From Evernia prunastri (taxonomy: Eukaryota; Ascomycota; Lecanoromycetes; Lecanorales; Parmeliaceae), in contig NKYR01000080.1 of the NCBI GenBank assembly GCA_003184365.1, forward strand, positions 62,001 through 126,000: a DNA stretch of 64,000 nt. Reading direction: 5' to 3'. Shown piece after piece: positions 35,423-47,155 of the stretch (position 1 is the stretch's first letter; each line of letters starts with the position of its first letter). The notes below the pieces were generated by a model. The model did not search any database and was not told the origin of the DNA. It saw only the letters and a program-made list of their open reading frames with translations. Both the position numbers and the translations under genes were made by a program.

Positions 35423-35611
35423 ATGCCCGCGAGGCCCGCTCATTCGGGTGCTGCCGCTAGATCAGCCCTGCTTGATATTACTCCACCAGTCTCTGCTCTT
35501 CGTTCATTGCTGTCGCCCAACGATGCAGTCTACAACTTGCCAGCGGAAACCAAATTCTCTGATGCGATTTCTTTTTTTCACGAGAAGGGAAGGGAATACA
35601 TCAAGGATTAG
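35423..35611 (+). CDS. Possible small protein of unknown function (62 aa)
   Basis: An intronless 62-codon frame starting at ATG 35423, about 100 bp upstream of and divergent from NIP7. The peptide has protein-like composition ('SALLDITPPVSALRSLLSPNDAVYNL', '...KFSDAISFFHEKGREYIKD') but no motif I know. It may be a genuine small protein or chance. No transmembrane segment. Confidence 0.35.
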   Translation: MPARPAHSGAAARSALLDITPPVSALRSLLSPNDAVYNLPAETKFSDAISFFHEKGREYIKD

Positions 35612-36200
35612 TGGTTCGTGAATGGGTCATGGATGTTGGGTTGGAAGTTCTTTTTTGGGGGTTTTTGGTATAGGTCTTTTTTGTTTTTGCTTGGGCAAGA
35701 CGCGATATCAGGGATCAGATTTCAACATCTTCGATAATAAAAGAAGCATTGTACGAGCGCCATAAGGAATCAAACATAATACGAACTAAACACCTCCGCC
35801 AAACACGATCTCAACCGAAAACTGACCGTCCCTACCGTTCCTCTACACACAGGACCTTTTTGAAGTCCTTTACAAAGCACGCGTCGCCAGTGCTATGCCG
35901 TGGGATGCATCTGCCCATTATAAACGCGATATGCGGTAGCGGTAGCGTGCGAGCTGCTGGGCAAAGGACCACCTTCCGCTACCGCCCATAGACCTCCAAT
36001 TTATCTGCACGCTTATAATCGGCTTCCTAAGCTTTTCGCAACTCGTATAGCACATTTCTCAGCATGAAGCATTAGACGACATGCGACCATGTCTAGGTAT
36101 TTTCCAAGTCGCCGCATGCGACTTGTAGAAGTCCGACTCACAGAGATCAGCCTAGGCTCCCACCATTCGATATCTTCTCATGTTTAGACGAACACTTAAA
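35612..36200. other. Intergenic, nothing recognised
   Basis: About 590 bp upstream of the secreted M35-like gene. T-rich near 35640-35700. No RNA gene or repeat seen. Confidence 0.5.
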
Positions 36201-37282
36201 ATGAAGTACTACACTCTGACAAAAGTCTTGCTTCTCAGTGCAATCACTTCAGCACGTACTCTATTACAAGAAGGGGACACCGAACAGAAGAGAAAAATAA
36301 CACGCAGGTAATGTCATCCGCACTCATGACGGGAGACTGACATCGTGCACAGCGTACAGAAGAGGAAAAGTTATGAATTATGACATAGCCGTCCCAAGCC
36401 CCGAGATTGGCGAAGCACTCGGTGACCTGCTACACGTGATACGGGAAGTTGTGCCTTCCATCGTTGCGGACGCGGAGCAAAGCGAATCGCATCCCAGCGC
36501 AGCCTATCGAACGTTCTTTAAGGACACAGCCAACGCTCCGTTCGTCGCGCAGCTTTTGCGAAACGCCAGCGTCGGCAACGCCATGTACCCCCCCATGCCT
36601 CCCTGGAGCAGTGGCAGTCCGACGCTCATCTATGTGGATGAAAACACCCCACCCGTCAAATTCGCACCCACACAGGATTCCTATGAAATGTGCAAGGCTG
36701 GAGAGTCCGTGGGAACTGCTGCGTTTCTTGCTAGGAATTTGCCTTACATCATCATCTGTCCCGACTTTTTCGAAGGTCGTCCCCCATTGTCATTAAGTAA
36801 ATCTTGCCCGCGCGTCACCCATGCCGGCACCTCTTTCCAACACAACAGGAGACTGGAGCCAGATTATGCTGGGCAACGCCTGATGGAAAGCCAAGTGTGG
36901 ATTTTGTTGGAAGAGGTTGTGCATTATTATCTCGATTCCCATTTACCCCCCGTCCTAGGACCTGAGCCTGAAGTTCGTGATGTCAATAAAGCTTGGGAAC
37001 TCAACGCTGCTCTTTCCTTGGGCAATGCGCAAAGCTATGCATACTATGCAGCCAGTAAGTCCTCTCTCTCCTGATACAGAGTGCCGATGGACCGGTATTG
37101 ACATTCGGCTTTAGCTTTGCATTTGAATTGCAACAGGTGGCCCAATGCGCCCGCCGGTGATGGGTATGATCTGCGCTAAGTGGAAATTTGACCACGACGA
37201 CTTTGCGGTCGTGGCTTTGGACCAAGCGATTGAAATGCTTGAAGGCGTCGCGGACGTCGCGGAAAATGATGTCACCATCTGA
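36201..37282 (+). CDS. Secreted protein related to M35/Lys-specific metallo-endopeptidases, degenerate zinc site
   Basis: Exons are 36201-36307, 36360-37054 and 37137-37282, giving 315 aa. The N-terminus MKYYTLTKVLLLSAITSA is a typical signal peptide, followed by a dibasic segment (KRKITRRR) that could be a Kex2 site. The central and C-terminal parts resemble the deuterolysin-like/Lys-specific metallopeptidase architecture of fungi: 'NLPYIIICPDFF', a helix at the position of HExxH, and 'AALSLGNAQSYAYYAAS' where active enzymes have the Asp-ligand NA(D/Q)SYAYFA segment. The zinc helix reads 'WILLEEVVHYYLD', so the first His of HExxH is Glu. This suggests loss of catalysis, if my alignment is right. 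A possible 52-nt intron at 36796-36847 was rejected because removing it breaks the frame. Confidence 0.7.
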
Positions 37283-37783
37283 AAGCTACTTTGTTTATAC
37301 CTTACGGGCGGGCCCTAGAATGGGCACATCATATTGAGACAGTAATTGTACTGTGAGTCCCTTACAAGCGTAGGTCAACTCAATTGGCATTTTTCAACGT
37401 CATTACAATGAAATCCACGCGGCGTATCGAAACTTCTGGAATATCCGATGAAAGTCTAGATCGCAATCAATCATAGCGCTGTTGCAATAAAGTGTCGTTA
37501 GAATCTGAAAGATCGTAATCCTCTCATCACTTTCCATGTCGCTGAAAACGGCTTTTCTTATACAGCTAACGATGGTGCATTCGTTTAGTACAATATCATA
37601 GACACGAAGTGCCAGCGCAGAGTATCTCATAGTGAGATTGTCTTCCGGTGTGCATTCCTCCTTACATGCCAAATTGCCAAAGTGTAGGTCCAGTCTTGCG
37701 TTTCGATTTTCGTCGGATCGTAGCATCAGTATAGTCTAGGTGTGCGGAATCAATGTGAAAGCAAAGGATACATCATTAAGTTA
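37283..37783. other. Intergenic between convergent genes
   Basis: About 500 bp; a 107-codon minus-strand frame at 37403-37726 has no recognisable features. Confidence 0.5.
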
Positions 37784-39902
37784 TTAGACCTGCCAACCAG
37801 CAGCTTCGTGGTTCCTCTTCTTCTGCTTCTCGTGACGCATCTCCCAGAAGTGGAAGCAAGCCCAGAAAAGGAGCGTGACGATGGTAAGAGGCAAGCTCAG
37901 GGCGAAATACACTTGCACAGGGTTAAGATGGGCGTAAGGATTGGGCCGCCGCCCTGTATAGTCCGCTTGGAAGATGTCGGTGCTCATCAGCGTCTAAGGA
38001 GGAGACAGTCTGCAATCAGCTTCACATGCGTCTTGTTGATAGTGAGAATGGATGGAGACAATAGGAATGAGTCGCAACCCGCTGTACAGAACGAGGCTTA
38101 CCGATAGAAAAATGTTACCTACAGAGATAAAGGTTCCAGGCAAGAAGAATAAAGTTACAAGTGTGATGACTTTCATGGAAACCGTTTCGATCTTCGTTTT
38201 GCGGGCAATGTCGTTCATGTCTGCGGTCATCGTGGCCATGCTCTTTGTTGTATATTTGTTCGTTTGGGTGTTCTGATATTCGAGGATACTGTGGAGCTGG
38301 TCCTCTTTTAGCTTCGCTGATTGTTGGAACTGCATGATCTGCTTTACCAAAGTCTTGCGGTCTTCAAGGAGCCGCAGCAGGGTCTCGAGCCTCGAGATCT
38401 GCATCTGCATGTCATGCTCTAGTCCGCCAACCCGGAGCTCGAAGTCATCAATGGTGTCTTCGCAACTGTTTGCTAGGTCTTTTGGGAAGTCTTTGCGCTT
38501 GGAGAGTGACCGGTAGTATTGCCTCAATTGCGAAAGAATGTTGATGTTTTGATTCAGTACCAAGACAGCCTCATTGGCTTTCTCTGCAACTTCGTGAACT
38601 TTCCGCAATTTTCCAAAGGAAAAGTCTCGCTTTTCGTCTTCGACTTTGACATCACTCGGTGTCAGCGGAATCTCTGGCTTGTCGCCGTCATCGTCATCAT
38701 CATCATCGTCCGGGGGCATAGGTTGAGAAACGCCAGTATCTGGATTCTCGTACGTCTGAGGGGCGGATGGCCGATGCTTCAAGGCTGGTTTGAAGGACCC
38801 CTTTTCGGTCATACGTGATGCCGTCCGCGAGAACATCGAGAAAGTTCTTTGCGTGTTGGTACGCGATTTTGATGGTACATTTTCCGTGGGTGTCGGAAGA
38901 ACAAAGGGCACATGAACAGGTGCCGAGAAAGTATTTCGTGTCATGCTTTGGAATTTTTCCTCGAGGAAGTTGATGTACCATCGCCAATTCTCGAATGACC
39001 AGGCGCAGAAGATCATATGGGTCTCCAACGAGGCCATAAAAGCTCCATCCATTGACCCAAAACCCGAAGGTTCATGAGGAAGTCGATCGCTGGTCGCAGA
39101 CTCTATACGCCGTTTCATGAACTCATCACCTTTGACGACGATCCAATTTGCTCGCACCTCCTGCATGTCAAATGAATGATGGACAGCACAATGGCGGATA
39201 GACCACCCATCGGAATCGGATGGCTCGACCGACTTCAGATTATAGCAGACTTGAAACCTCTTGTCTACAGGCCTAGCGTTGGGAGCGGTGTTTCGCCAAT
39301 GCTGAGCCAATTGTGTTCTCTGACGAAACCCACTGAAGTAGAAATCTTGTGCGTACGACTGGAAGCCAAACGGAAAGAGAAAGTCAACGAATTCAGGCAT
39401 AACCCGAAAGTATGTGAAGCATAACATGAGCATCTCCCGAGAGACCTTGAGTCTATCCCTTGAATTCGCTGCATGTACAAACCTACAGTCATTTCATCAA
39501 TCGCCGATACATTGCGGCAGAAGGTTGAGTGTTACTCACAGAAAGCTGCATAGCTGACTTCTCGGCGGAGTACGGGATGGAGGGATCCCCAAATGCTCTC
39601 TCAAGCGCTCAGCACTCTTTACATGACTCGGCCAGAAATCTAACAGATTGTTTTAGTCAACGCCGAGGCCAATTCACGTCCTTGGGGAGATGACGTTAAA
39701 ACGAACCTTTCGCGTTGTTTCCTAAGTCCAGAAAATCTATTGCAGCTTGGGTCTCATCGGTAAACAATCGAGGCTCTTGCGAGTCCAATTGGTGGCGGAT
39801 GGCATGCAAGGCATAGGGGGTTAGAGTTGGATCAGATACATTTTGAGGGTAATTTTGGGCATCATCACACAAAGTCAGCGACGGTACTAGCACTTGTGCC
39901 AT
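37784..39902 (-). CDS. CorA-like Mg2+ transporter-type membrane protein
   Basis: Exons are 39902-39707, 39639-39540, 39482-38123 and 37993-37784, giving 621 aa. The long N-terminal cytosolic part is followed by a coiled-coil region ('LRQYYRSLSKRKDFP', 'LEHDMQMQISRLETLLRLLEDRKTLV'). Two membrane segments close the protein: 'VITLVTLFFLPGTFIS' (about 537-552) and 'VYFALSLPLTIVTLLFWACFHFW'. This is the pattern of the large fungal CorA-like family. The canonical GMN pore motif of true CorA is not visible after the first segment (here TLMSTDIFQ), as in many fungal relatives, so ion transport is uncertain. An Asp8 run sits in the middle. First donor is GTTCGT. Confidence 0.85.
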
Positions 39903-41600
39903 ATCTAAGTAGAATTAAGATTGTCTGAAAAACTGAAGCCTCATAGTGTTGGAGACGGAAGATATCGCACATAGTTATAGATTATAAGCTGTTAAGCTAA
40001 CTAGGCTTTAACATTATACAGCCCAAGGATGGGGGGGCTAAGGGCCCCAAGAACTGCAGATGACTGGGATTATGAGCCCCAATAAGAAAAGAAGAAAACA
40101 TAAAGCAAGGCTGTGACTGTGCGCCTGTGCTCCCTCCCGCCAGCATCCCAGAATCCAAGACAACGCCTTCCGCCCCCGGGGTACTTCGTTAAATCGTTGT
40201 TCAAGTGGTCTCATGAATGTCAGAGAAGGCGATGCGCAGCTTCGCTTGGCAACTTGTCGCACAGCCCAAGGCAGTTCCGAGCACTCTATTCGGTTATCTC
40301 CGAAGGCTATGCTTTGGGTTTGCGTCGCTTTAACAAACCATTCTTCTCATCCTACATTCACGTCAGGAGGTTGATTGCTCTCAAAGGACACGAGTGAAAG
40401 CCAACGTCTTTGAGGGCTCTAGGCACCCAGAATCTGAACTGGTCACCCTTGCGCTACGACCACGTTAGTTGTCCGCCGTGGACTGGCATGAAAGGCACAT
40501 GCCTTGATACAATATTTGTAGTTTCCCCATTTTTCATACAGGAAGCCATCGATGATATTCTCATCCAGCCGATAATGATCGATGTAATCATACTGCCACA
40601 CGGCATTGGGCGAAACTGACTCCGGCATCGTTGAGGCTCAAGTACCCTAACAACTTCGGGGCGATCTTGGACGTTCCAAGGCCTTATGGGTAGGTGTGGC
40701 GAGCCAGCGAAGGGATTCCACCTCGTGATTATGCAGGATCTGAAAACAAGCAAAAGATCCAGAGGATGTGTGGGAATGGAATGGAAATGATCGATGAAAC
40801 ATGGACAGCTGCGCCAAAAGCAGGGTATTTATCTTATCGTCACCTTCTCCCAATGCATTTGAAGTCTTCGAGCCGCACCAGCGAGCCAGCTTCAGGCAGC
40901 CATTCAACATTACCATTCGAGCGCTTGCACCTGCTTCAAAGTTCAACATTTCATCTTGCAGGAGTAAAAGTATTCCATAGTGTACCATGTACCGATATGA
41001 GGTTGTGGGCCTTTTCAACAGCCACGCCAGCCTCACCCATGTGCCAGATTTTTATCTTCTTCGAAAATGAGGGTTCCTTGGTTGCATCCTTACCCTGCAA
41101 ATGGATGGTTTGGGGCTTGCCCGGCACCCCGGTCAAGCACTGCATGCAGCAGTCAGCCTCGATTGGCGGGGGATTGAGGAACATAAGGGGTTCTCGCATT
41201 GCCTCGGTGGCATTCCGCCCATCCAATAGCCAGCTCTCAATCGTATCCTTATTATTAAGGTCCTGAGTCAGATCTGCTTCAGTACTAGCCTCATGAAGAA
41301 GGCAACCGGGCTGTCACTCGACTAGAAAAGGGAAAAAAAAGAGAGGCAGGGGGGAGTGTGTGTGAGGGAGAGAGATGGACAGCGCTCAGGGAGGGAGTCA
41401 CAGCTTTGAGCTGCTTCGCCTTCTTCTCAGGCATTTTTATTCCTTACTATTATCATTTCATTATTGCAAATTATCTTCTCTTTCATTCGTGACACCGTTT
41501 TTGCTCATGTCCAATGCCCAAGTCACCGCCCTCCGTCATATAAATACTGCTACTCGACTATGCTATTACCTGCCGATCTTGCGCCTGTGCCACCAGCGCC
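39903..41600. other. Gene-poor stretch with a weak minus-strand coding signal
   Basis: About 1.7 kb. The best signal is the frame listed separately at 40954-41311. Other minus-strand fragments (40443-40753, 40647-41036) have coding-like pieces in three frames but cannot be joined with confidence. A purine-rich tract (41320-41395) precedes the kinase gene and may belong to its promoter. Confidence 0.45.
40954..41311 (-). pseudogene. Possible fragment of an unrecognised coding sequence
   Basis: A minus-strand frame of about 118 codons, open from near 41311 to the stop at 40954, without an ATG at its start. It reads like protein ('EASTEADLTQDLNNKDTI', 'MFLNPPPIEADCCMQCLT', 'KIWHMGEAGVAVEKAHNL') but matches no family I know. 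The upstream pyrimidine-rich tract ending CTAG could be a splice acceptor. It could be an exon of a gene or a decayed one. Confidence 0.25.
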
Positions 41601-44520
41601 ATGGTCGAACAGGACGCCCAACATTCCGACGCCCTCCAAGCCTTCCACACATGGAGGAAATCTCCCGAAGCGCTATTGCCAGGTATCGGCGGTCCTGGCA
41701 TCGAGACGGAATACATGTTTATTCCCAGATCGAATCTAGAAAATTACTTCAAGGGACCTCGTCGGCTTGAGAACCTACTGGACGCTCTGCTGACCAGTGA
41801 TGAGAGACCTGCAGTGGATCCGAATTATGTGCGCGAACACTATCTGCAATCTTTCGCAATACTATTGTGTATTGGAGAAGGCCGCTTCATTCACTACTTC
41901 CAGCAATACAAATCCTTACGCGACCAGAAATTGCCGTACCGCAGCCCGCCAGATGATTTCCCTTTCATGAAACCAGAAAAATTCGAGGAGTTTAAGAGAG
42001 AACAATGGCAATTTTGCGCCTCGAAGCTCGAATACAGCATGAATGATCGCTTCAAAGAGGAGGACATCTTGCCCATTATACGCAAAGAGAAGATTGGAGA
42101 AGGGGGAAGCGCTATTATCTACAGAATCGTAGTTGCAGAAGATTACAATTTGCTGCGACCGCCTGAGCATGTCATACCGGTACGCTTGGCTCCCACGCCC
42201 AACGCTCTCGCAATCGGCTAAATTGGAGCAGAGACGCCGCCACCAGCATAAGAACACATTTGTCCTGAAGACCTATCGAAATGCAGAAGCTGAAGAAAAC
42301 TACAAAGTTGAGCGTGATGCATATATCAAATTGAGATGGACGGGGAAACCATCTCCTCACATCATTGCCTACTACGGTGGCTTTGTTCACGGCGATTCGT
42401 ACAACATTATCTTGGAGTATGCAGATCAGGGAACGCTAGAGAATTTCATGAGAAGAACGAAGCCACCGTCAGTCACAGAGGATATCGTACTCTTCTGGGA
42501 CAGATTCTTACGTATCACGCATGGTATCATGACGATTCATGGTCACATTGGGAGTGACAGCTCGGCATCTCAAATACTAAAGGGGTATGTTGTATGTTCT
42601 GAGCCCAATCCGATAGTAGTCACCTCTGATTTGTTTGCCCACAGATGGCATCAAGACATAAAACCGGCCAACATATTGGTGTTTGGTGGAAACGCATCCT
42701 CGCCATATGACTGTGATTTCAAGATCGCAGATCTAGGACTCACTCATTTTAAACCCAGCTTCTCACAAGAGAATGATCCCTCAGATCTGGACGCTTTTGG
42801 TACCCGCGCATATGGTACCCAGAACCTTCGACTCCCCTTTCTCGAATTTGGTTGACGAGTGATTAGGTGCACCGGAGACCTTCAGATCCCACAGAGACTC
42901 CGAGGCTTCCCCTTTGCAAGTCACACCGGCCGTCGATATTTGGTCGATTGGCTGTGTCCTTAGCGAAGTATCAGTTTGGGCTCATCGCGGCTGGAAAAAA
43001 GTTGTCGAATACAGACGTCAGCGAAGCGTGGAGATCCAAGCTAAAGGGGGTGGTGAGGGTGAACACATTTTTCACTTCGAAGGCAATCTCCTCGACGCTG
43101 TCGACAACATACATTACGATGTCCTTGAGAATTCCCTTTCCAGTCACCATATCACTAAGTGGGTGTTGGACAGCCTCGTCAAAGACATGTTGCAGCATGG
43201 AGCGCGGCCTTCTGCTAGGTTTGTTTTCGAGAAGACCAAGCGAATTGTCAAAGATGCCGAAAAGAAATTCGATGTCTCGGTAGAAGGGCATGCGGCTAGG
43301 TTTGCAGAAAACACTGATGACCAGTATTCCGATATCAGCGAAGCCACGAGCAGGACACGAAGTTCCCCTCAAGGTCCGAATGGGCATTACCGTCCACGAG
43401 CGGAAGGAGAATGGCCACCAGGAGAGCCCCACCCCCCTGATGGCGATTCTGTGCCGTCTTCTCCATCTTCGAGATCGCAATCACCTCCTTATAGACATCA
43501 CCATAAGTCAACGAGCCAAAGCAGTAGACCTCGCAGCTTTGGTGCCACAGGCAATACGCAAAAGGGCGGACAGCCTTCACACGTCATTCCTATCCAATTG
43601 CCTCGTCGTTCAACCGCTGCCAACACCATTGAGCGTCCTCCTCCGCAGAATGTACAGCAGCGTCGGGACGAACCGGTACGACCTATTCTATCCATCCATC
43701 AAGGTCATGAGTGGAGGGAAAAAAAGAAAAAAGGCGAGTTTACAGTCTTGCCTGGAAACGAGAATCTGACCTCTATGAATCAGAGAGATCATGTGAGTCA
43801 TGTCCTTTTAAGACAGAAGCATGCTAACAGCTAGCTCTAGATCTTTTTAATTGACAACTCAACTACGATGAAGCAGTACAGCAGAGATATAGAACGTGTC
43901 GTCTCATTGTTGGCATACATATTAAAGAAATCAGACAAAGATGGTCTCGACATCTACTTTACCCAGACCCTGACAAAGGTGAATTCGCAGAGATCGTCGA
44001 AGCTATCGATCGTGATAAAGCAAGAGCCCTTCCAAGGCATAACGGACATGCGAGGAAGGCTACAAAATGTTATGCAAGAGCATATAAATAACTTTGGGAC
44101 ATTGATTACCCCCCCGAAGCCGTTGTTTGGACGTCGACCTCCTCCTCAACCGCAAAGGCCACTAAGCTTTTACATCCTGACGGATGCTAAATGGCAGCCC
44201 ACTGACGTTGGAGGATTCATCAAGGACCAAGTGGTCCAACGTATGATTGCCAAAGGTTGTCCCAAGGAACACGTTGCCATCCAATTCATCCGGTTTGGTC
44301 ATGATCAAGCGAGCATAAACAAGCTTGATGAACTGGACCACGGTCTTGGTCTCAAGGCTATCGGCATGTTAGTTGACCCTATGCGTGCTTTCGTTATCGA
44401 TTGACTAACATGCTGTTCTCGAACATTAGGGATATAGTGGATCACACCTACTGGGATGGTAACGTGTGGAAGTTGCTGCTGGGTGCTCTCAACGACTGGT
44501 ACGACGATGACCCGACCTAG
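41601..44520 (+). CDS. Protein kinase fused to a C-terminal vWA-like domain
   Basis: Six exons (41601-42179, 42247-42584, 42645-42814, 42867-43792, 43841-44367, 44430-44520) give 876 aa. Residues 1-160 form a helical N-terminal region. The kinase domain has the Gly loop IGEGGSAIIYR (from 165), VLK with Lys201, the catalytic loop 'WHQDIKPANIL' (HQD instead of HRD, Asp310), 'KIADLGL' (DLG instead of DFG) and APE near 365. A Pro/Ser/Arg-rich linker (about 460-640) follows. From 672, 'IFLIDNSTTM' looks like a vWA MIDAS (DxSxT), followed by a domain with 'LSFYILTDAKWQPTD' and 'HVAIQFIRFGHDQA', ending 'DIVDHTYWDGNVWKLLLGALNDWYDDDPT'. Fungal proteins of this make-up are uncharacterised as far as I know. 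It borders the repeat-rich area. Confidence 0.85.
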
Positions 44521-45471
44521 ATAATCTAAAAGGCCGCTTTTTTGTTTTCTCCAAAGAGATATGTCTGTGCCTCAACACCATCGATGTGCAACACCTTCTG
44601 TAACTCTTGGCAGCGTCCAAAAAACAAAGTCTCGAGGAAACATGGGGTCCATGGAGTAATGGATGGGATGATACCTGGACAGCTTATGCGTGTATGAGTA
44701 TGATGGTAATTATGCGTGAATGAGCGGGAGTTTAATGATCAAGCCCAGACGGTGGCATAATTGTTGGAACCATGCACCTGGAAAGGTCATGATGTGATTA
44801 CCGAAGTGCCTTATATAGATAATGTATTATAGAACGTACTGACACTGGACATTTTCACTCCGCTGTGTAGATATGTAATGCATTGTCTCATCCTGAATGG
44901 CATTTGAGCCACTATAGATCTCAATGTGCCTTCCCTGGTCCCAAGTCATGTTGCTCCTACTAAGGATCCCCCAAGTCCGCACCGAAAGCGTCCAAGTCAA
45001 CGTCAACGTCCACCTGTTCGTTGTCGCATCTAAACATTGGACGGAAGACCTCCAAACCGCGATATTTTCGCAATGAACAGATTTCAGACAATACTCCGAG
45101 TACAACAACGCTGAAGAACCAACCTTTCTACACTTGTTACGGCAGAAGCTTTTTGATTGCACTCGGTCTGGTAACTTATGACCTGTTGAAAGAATTTGGG
45201 GTGTCTAAAGTAGGTATTGATTGATTGATTGATTTATTCATACTACCCTGAAGTTAGACCCTTAGTGGGCCAACTATGCGAGATGTGCAATCTATCTATC
45301 GAATCTAATTGACTGAGACCATTGAAAGAGGCTACCCTACGGTCGCCGGACCCCTTTCGTGAAGAACCATATCCTGCTTTTTGACCCGAAACCCTTGGTG
45401 TTTTCTATGTATTGTAGATTCCGTATGGGGTGGGACCCCTCTAAGCCCGGGGGTCCCAAAGAACAGTATCC
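44521..45471. other. Intergenic at edge of repeat-rich block
   Basis: About 950 bp. A short inverted repeat (GGGACCCC at 45432-45439 and GGGGGTCCC at 45449-45457) lies just before the direct repeat. No gene recognised. Confidence 0.5.
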
Positions 45472-46218
45472 CAATTCCAACTCTTTTCCATTCCAGCCCA
45501 CTAGACGGAGTTGCCCTGACGACTCTGAGGGTCACTACTTCTCAGAGTCTATTGCTCGGTAGGCGGCCGAGGTTCAAGATCCGGTATCACCTTTATCGAG
45601 GAATGAGACGGATACGTTTCGATAGGGCGAAGTCGAACGATTTGAAACCGTATATATCGAGGCACTCCGGAAGAGGACAGAGTGGATATTCGCTCGTGTT
45701 GTAGGCTGAATAGGTAGTCGATGACGGTAGAAGAATATGCCCTCTTGNGGTAAGAGGGTGTGTCGGTATTGCGGAGGCTTGATGTGAAGTGAAATGTAAT
45801 GTAATGTCTAGATGTTGAGATCTGACAGTGTAGAGGCGTTACGGCCTTTGCTGAAATGACTGTTTATTGCTGACTGAAATGACACGTGGCATCTTGCGAA
45901 CGCGTCGAGAGATTGACTGTATTTGCTGAATATGATAGGCTTATGAGAGGGCGAGGTCGGTAGATATTCATATCGTTGACTAGTATGGCTCAGTCGAAAG
46001 AAAGGCTTTTGATGGCCTGACTGTCGGAAAGAGTACGTGGCATTGCGCGATTTTCAGGGGGTCCTTGGACCCGAGGCCTACAGTCGTGTAAACCGCTCAT
46101 TATGGGCACGGGCAGATACCTTATAATGAGCTGATTATCGTACTGTAGGCCTCAGGCCCATAAATGATGTCGTTGTGGTTGTGGGAACAAAAATGTGATT
46201 TTGCGCTGTTGTTGATCC
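45472..46218 (+). repeat. Direct repeat, copy 1 (747 bp)
   Basis: The sequence beginning CAATTCCAACTC recurs at 46246, offset by 774. The copies are nearly identical; the differences I saw are a 4-nt indel near 45873 and scattered single substitutions. Copy 1 contains an ambiguous base (N) at 45747 where copy 2 has G. The unit carries a short frame ('LHSSPLDGVALTTLRVTTSQ' type) without recognised homology. Possibly LTRs of a retroelement or an assembly duplication. Confidence 0.85.
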
Positions 46219-46245
46219 CTTTTTCGGCTCGGTATGCAAACCTTN

Positions 46246-46988
46246 CAATTCCAACTCTTTTCCATTCCAGCCCACTAGACGGAGTTGCCCTGACGACTCT
46301 GAGGGTCACTACTTCTCAGAGTCTATTGCTCGGTAGGCGGCCGAGGTTCAAGATCCGGTATCACCTTTATCGAGGAATGAGACGGATACGTTTCGATAGG
46401 GCGAAGTCGAACGATTTGAAACCGTATATATCGAGGCACTCCGGAAGAGGACAGAGTGGATATTCGCTCGTGTTGTAGGCTGAATAGGTAGTCGATGACG
46501 GTAGAAGAATATGCCCTCTTGGGGTAAGAGGGTGTGTCGGTATTGCGGAGGCTTGATGTGAAGTGAAATGTAATGTAATGTCTAGATGTTGAGATCTGAC
46601 AGTGTAGAGGCGTTACGGCCTTTGCTGAAATGACTGTTTATTGCTGAAATGACACGTGGCATCTTGCGGACGTGTCGAGAGGTTGACTGTATTTGCTGAA
46701 TATGATAGGCTTATGAGAGGGCGAGGTCGGTAGATATCCATATCGTTGACTAGTATGGCTCAGTCGAAAGAAAGGCTTTTAATGGCCTGACTGTCGGAAA
46801 GAGTACGTGGCATTGCGCGATTTTCAGGGGGTCCTTGGACCCGAGGCCTACAGTCGTGTAAACCGCTCATTATGGGCACGGGCAGATACCATATAATGAG
46901 CTGATTACCGTACTGTAGACCTCAGGCCCATAAATGATGTCGTTGTGGTTGTGGGAACAAAAATGTGGTTTTGCGCTGTTGTTGATCC
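46246..46988 (+). repeat. Direct repeat, copy 2 (743 bp)
   Basis: Second copy of the 0.75-kb unit. It begins immediately after an N at 46245, so the junction between the copies is not certain. Only 27 bp separate the two copies, too little for an internal retrotransposon domain. Confidence 0.85.
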
Positions 46989-47155
46989 TTTGGGTCTAGC
47001 CATTGGGAGTCTCCCAACTCGAGCTCGCAAATCATCTGATCTATACCTAAAATGGTAAGGCTTCGGATGTAGTTTAAGCCCGAAAGAGATAGCTTGGGTG
47101 TGGGAGCAGCGTCTGAGGACTGAGGCAAACCTACCTTATGGGCCAAGGCGGGTTC
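46989..47155. other. Short spacer between direct and inverted repeats
   Basis: About 170 bp following the second direct-repeat copy. No gene. A minus-strand frame extends from here into the inverted-repeat arm. Confidence 0.4.

Noticed and set aside
36796..36847. 52-nt GTAAAT...ACAG candidate intron in the M35-like gene
   Set aside because: Removing it shifts the frame and brings an early stop, while the unspliced frame stays open and continues into conserved-looking sequence.
45381..46478. Frames of about 105 codons inside both direct-repeat copies
   Set aside because: The peptide has no recognisable transposon domain and is short; treated as part of the repeat.
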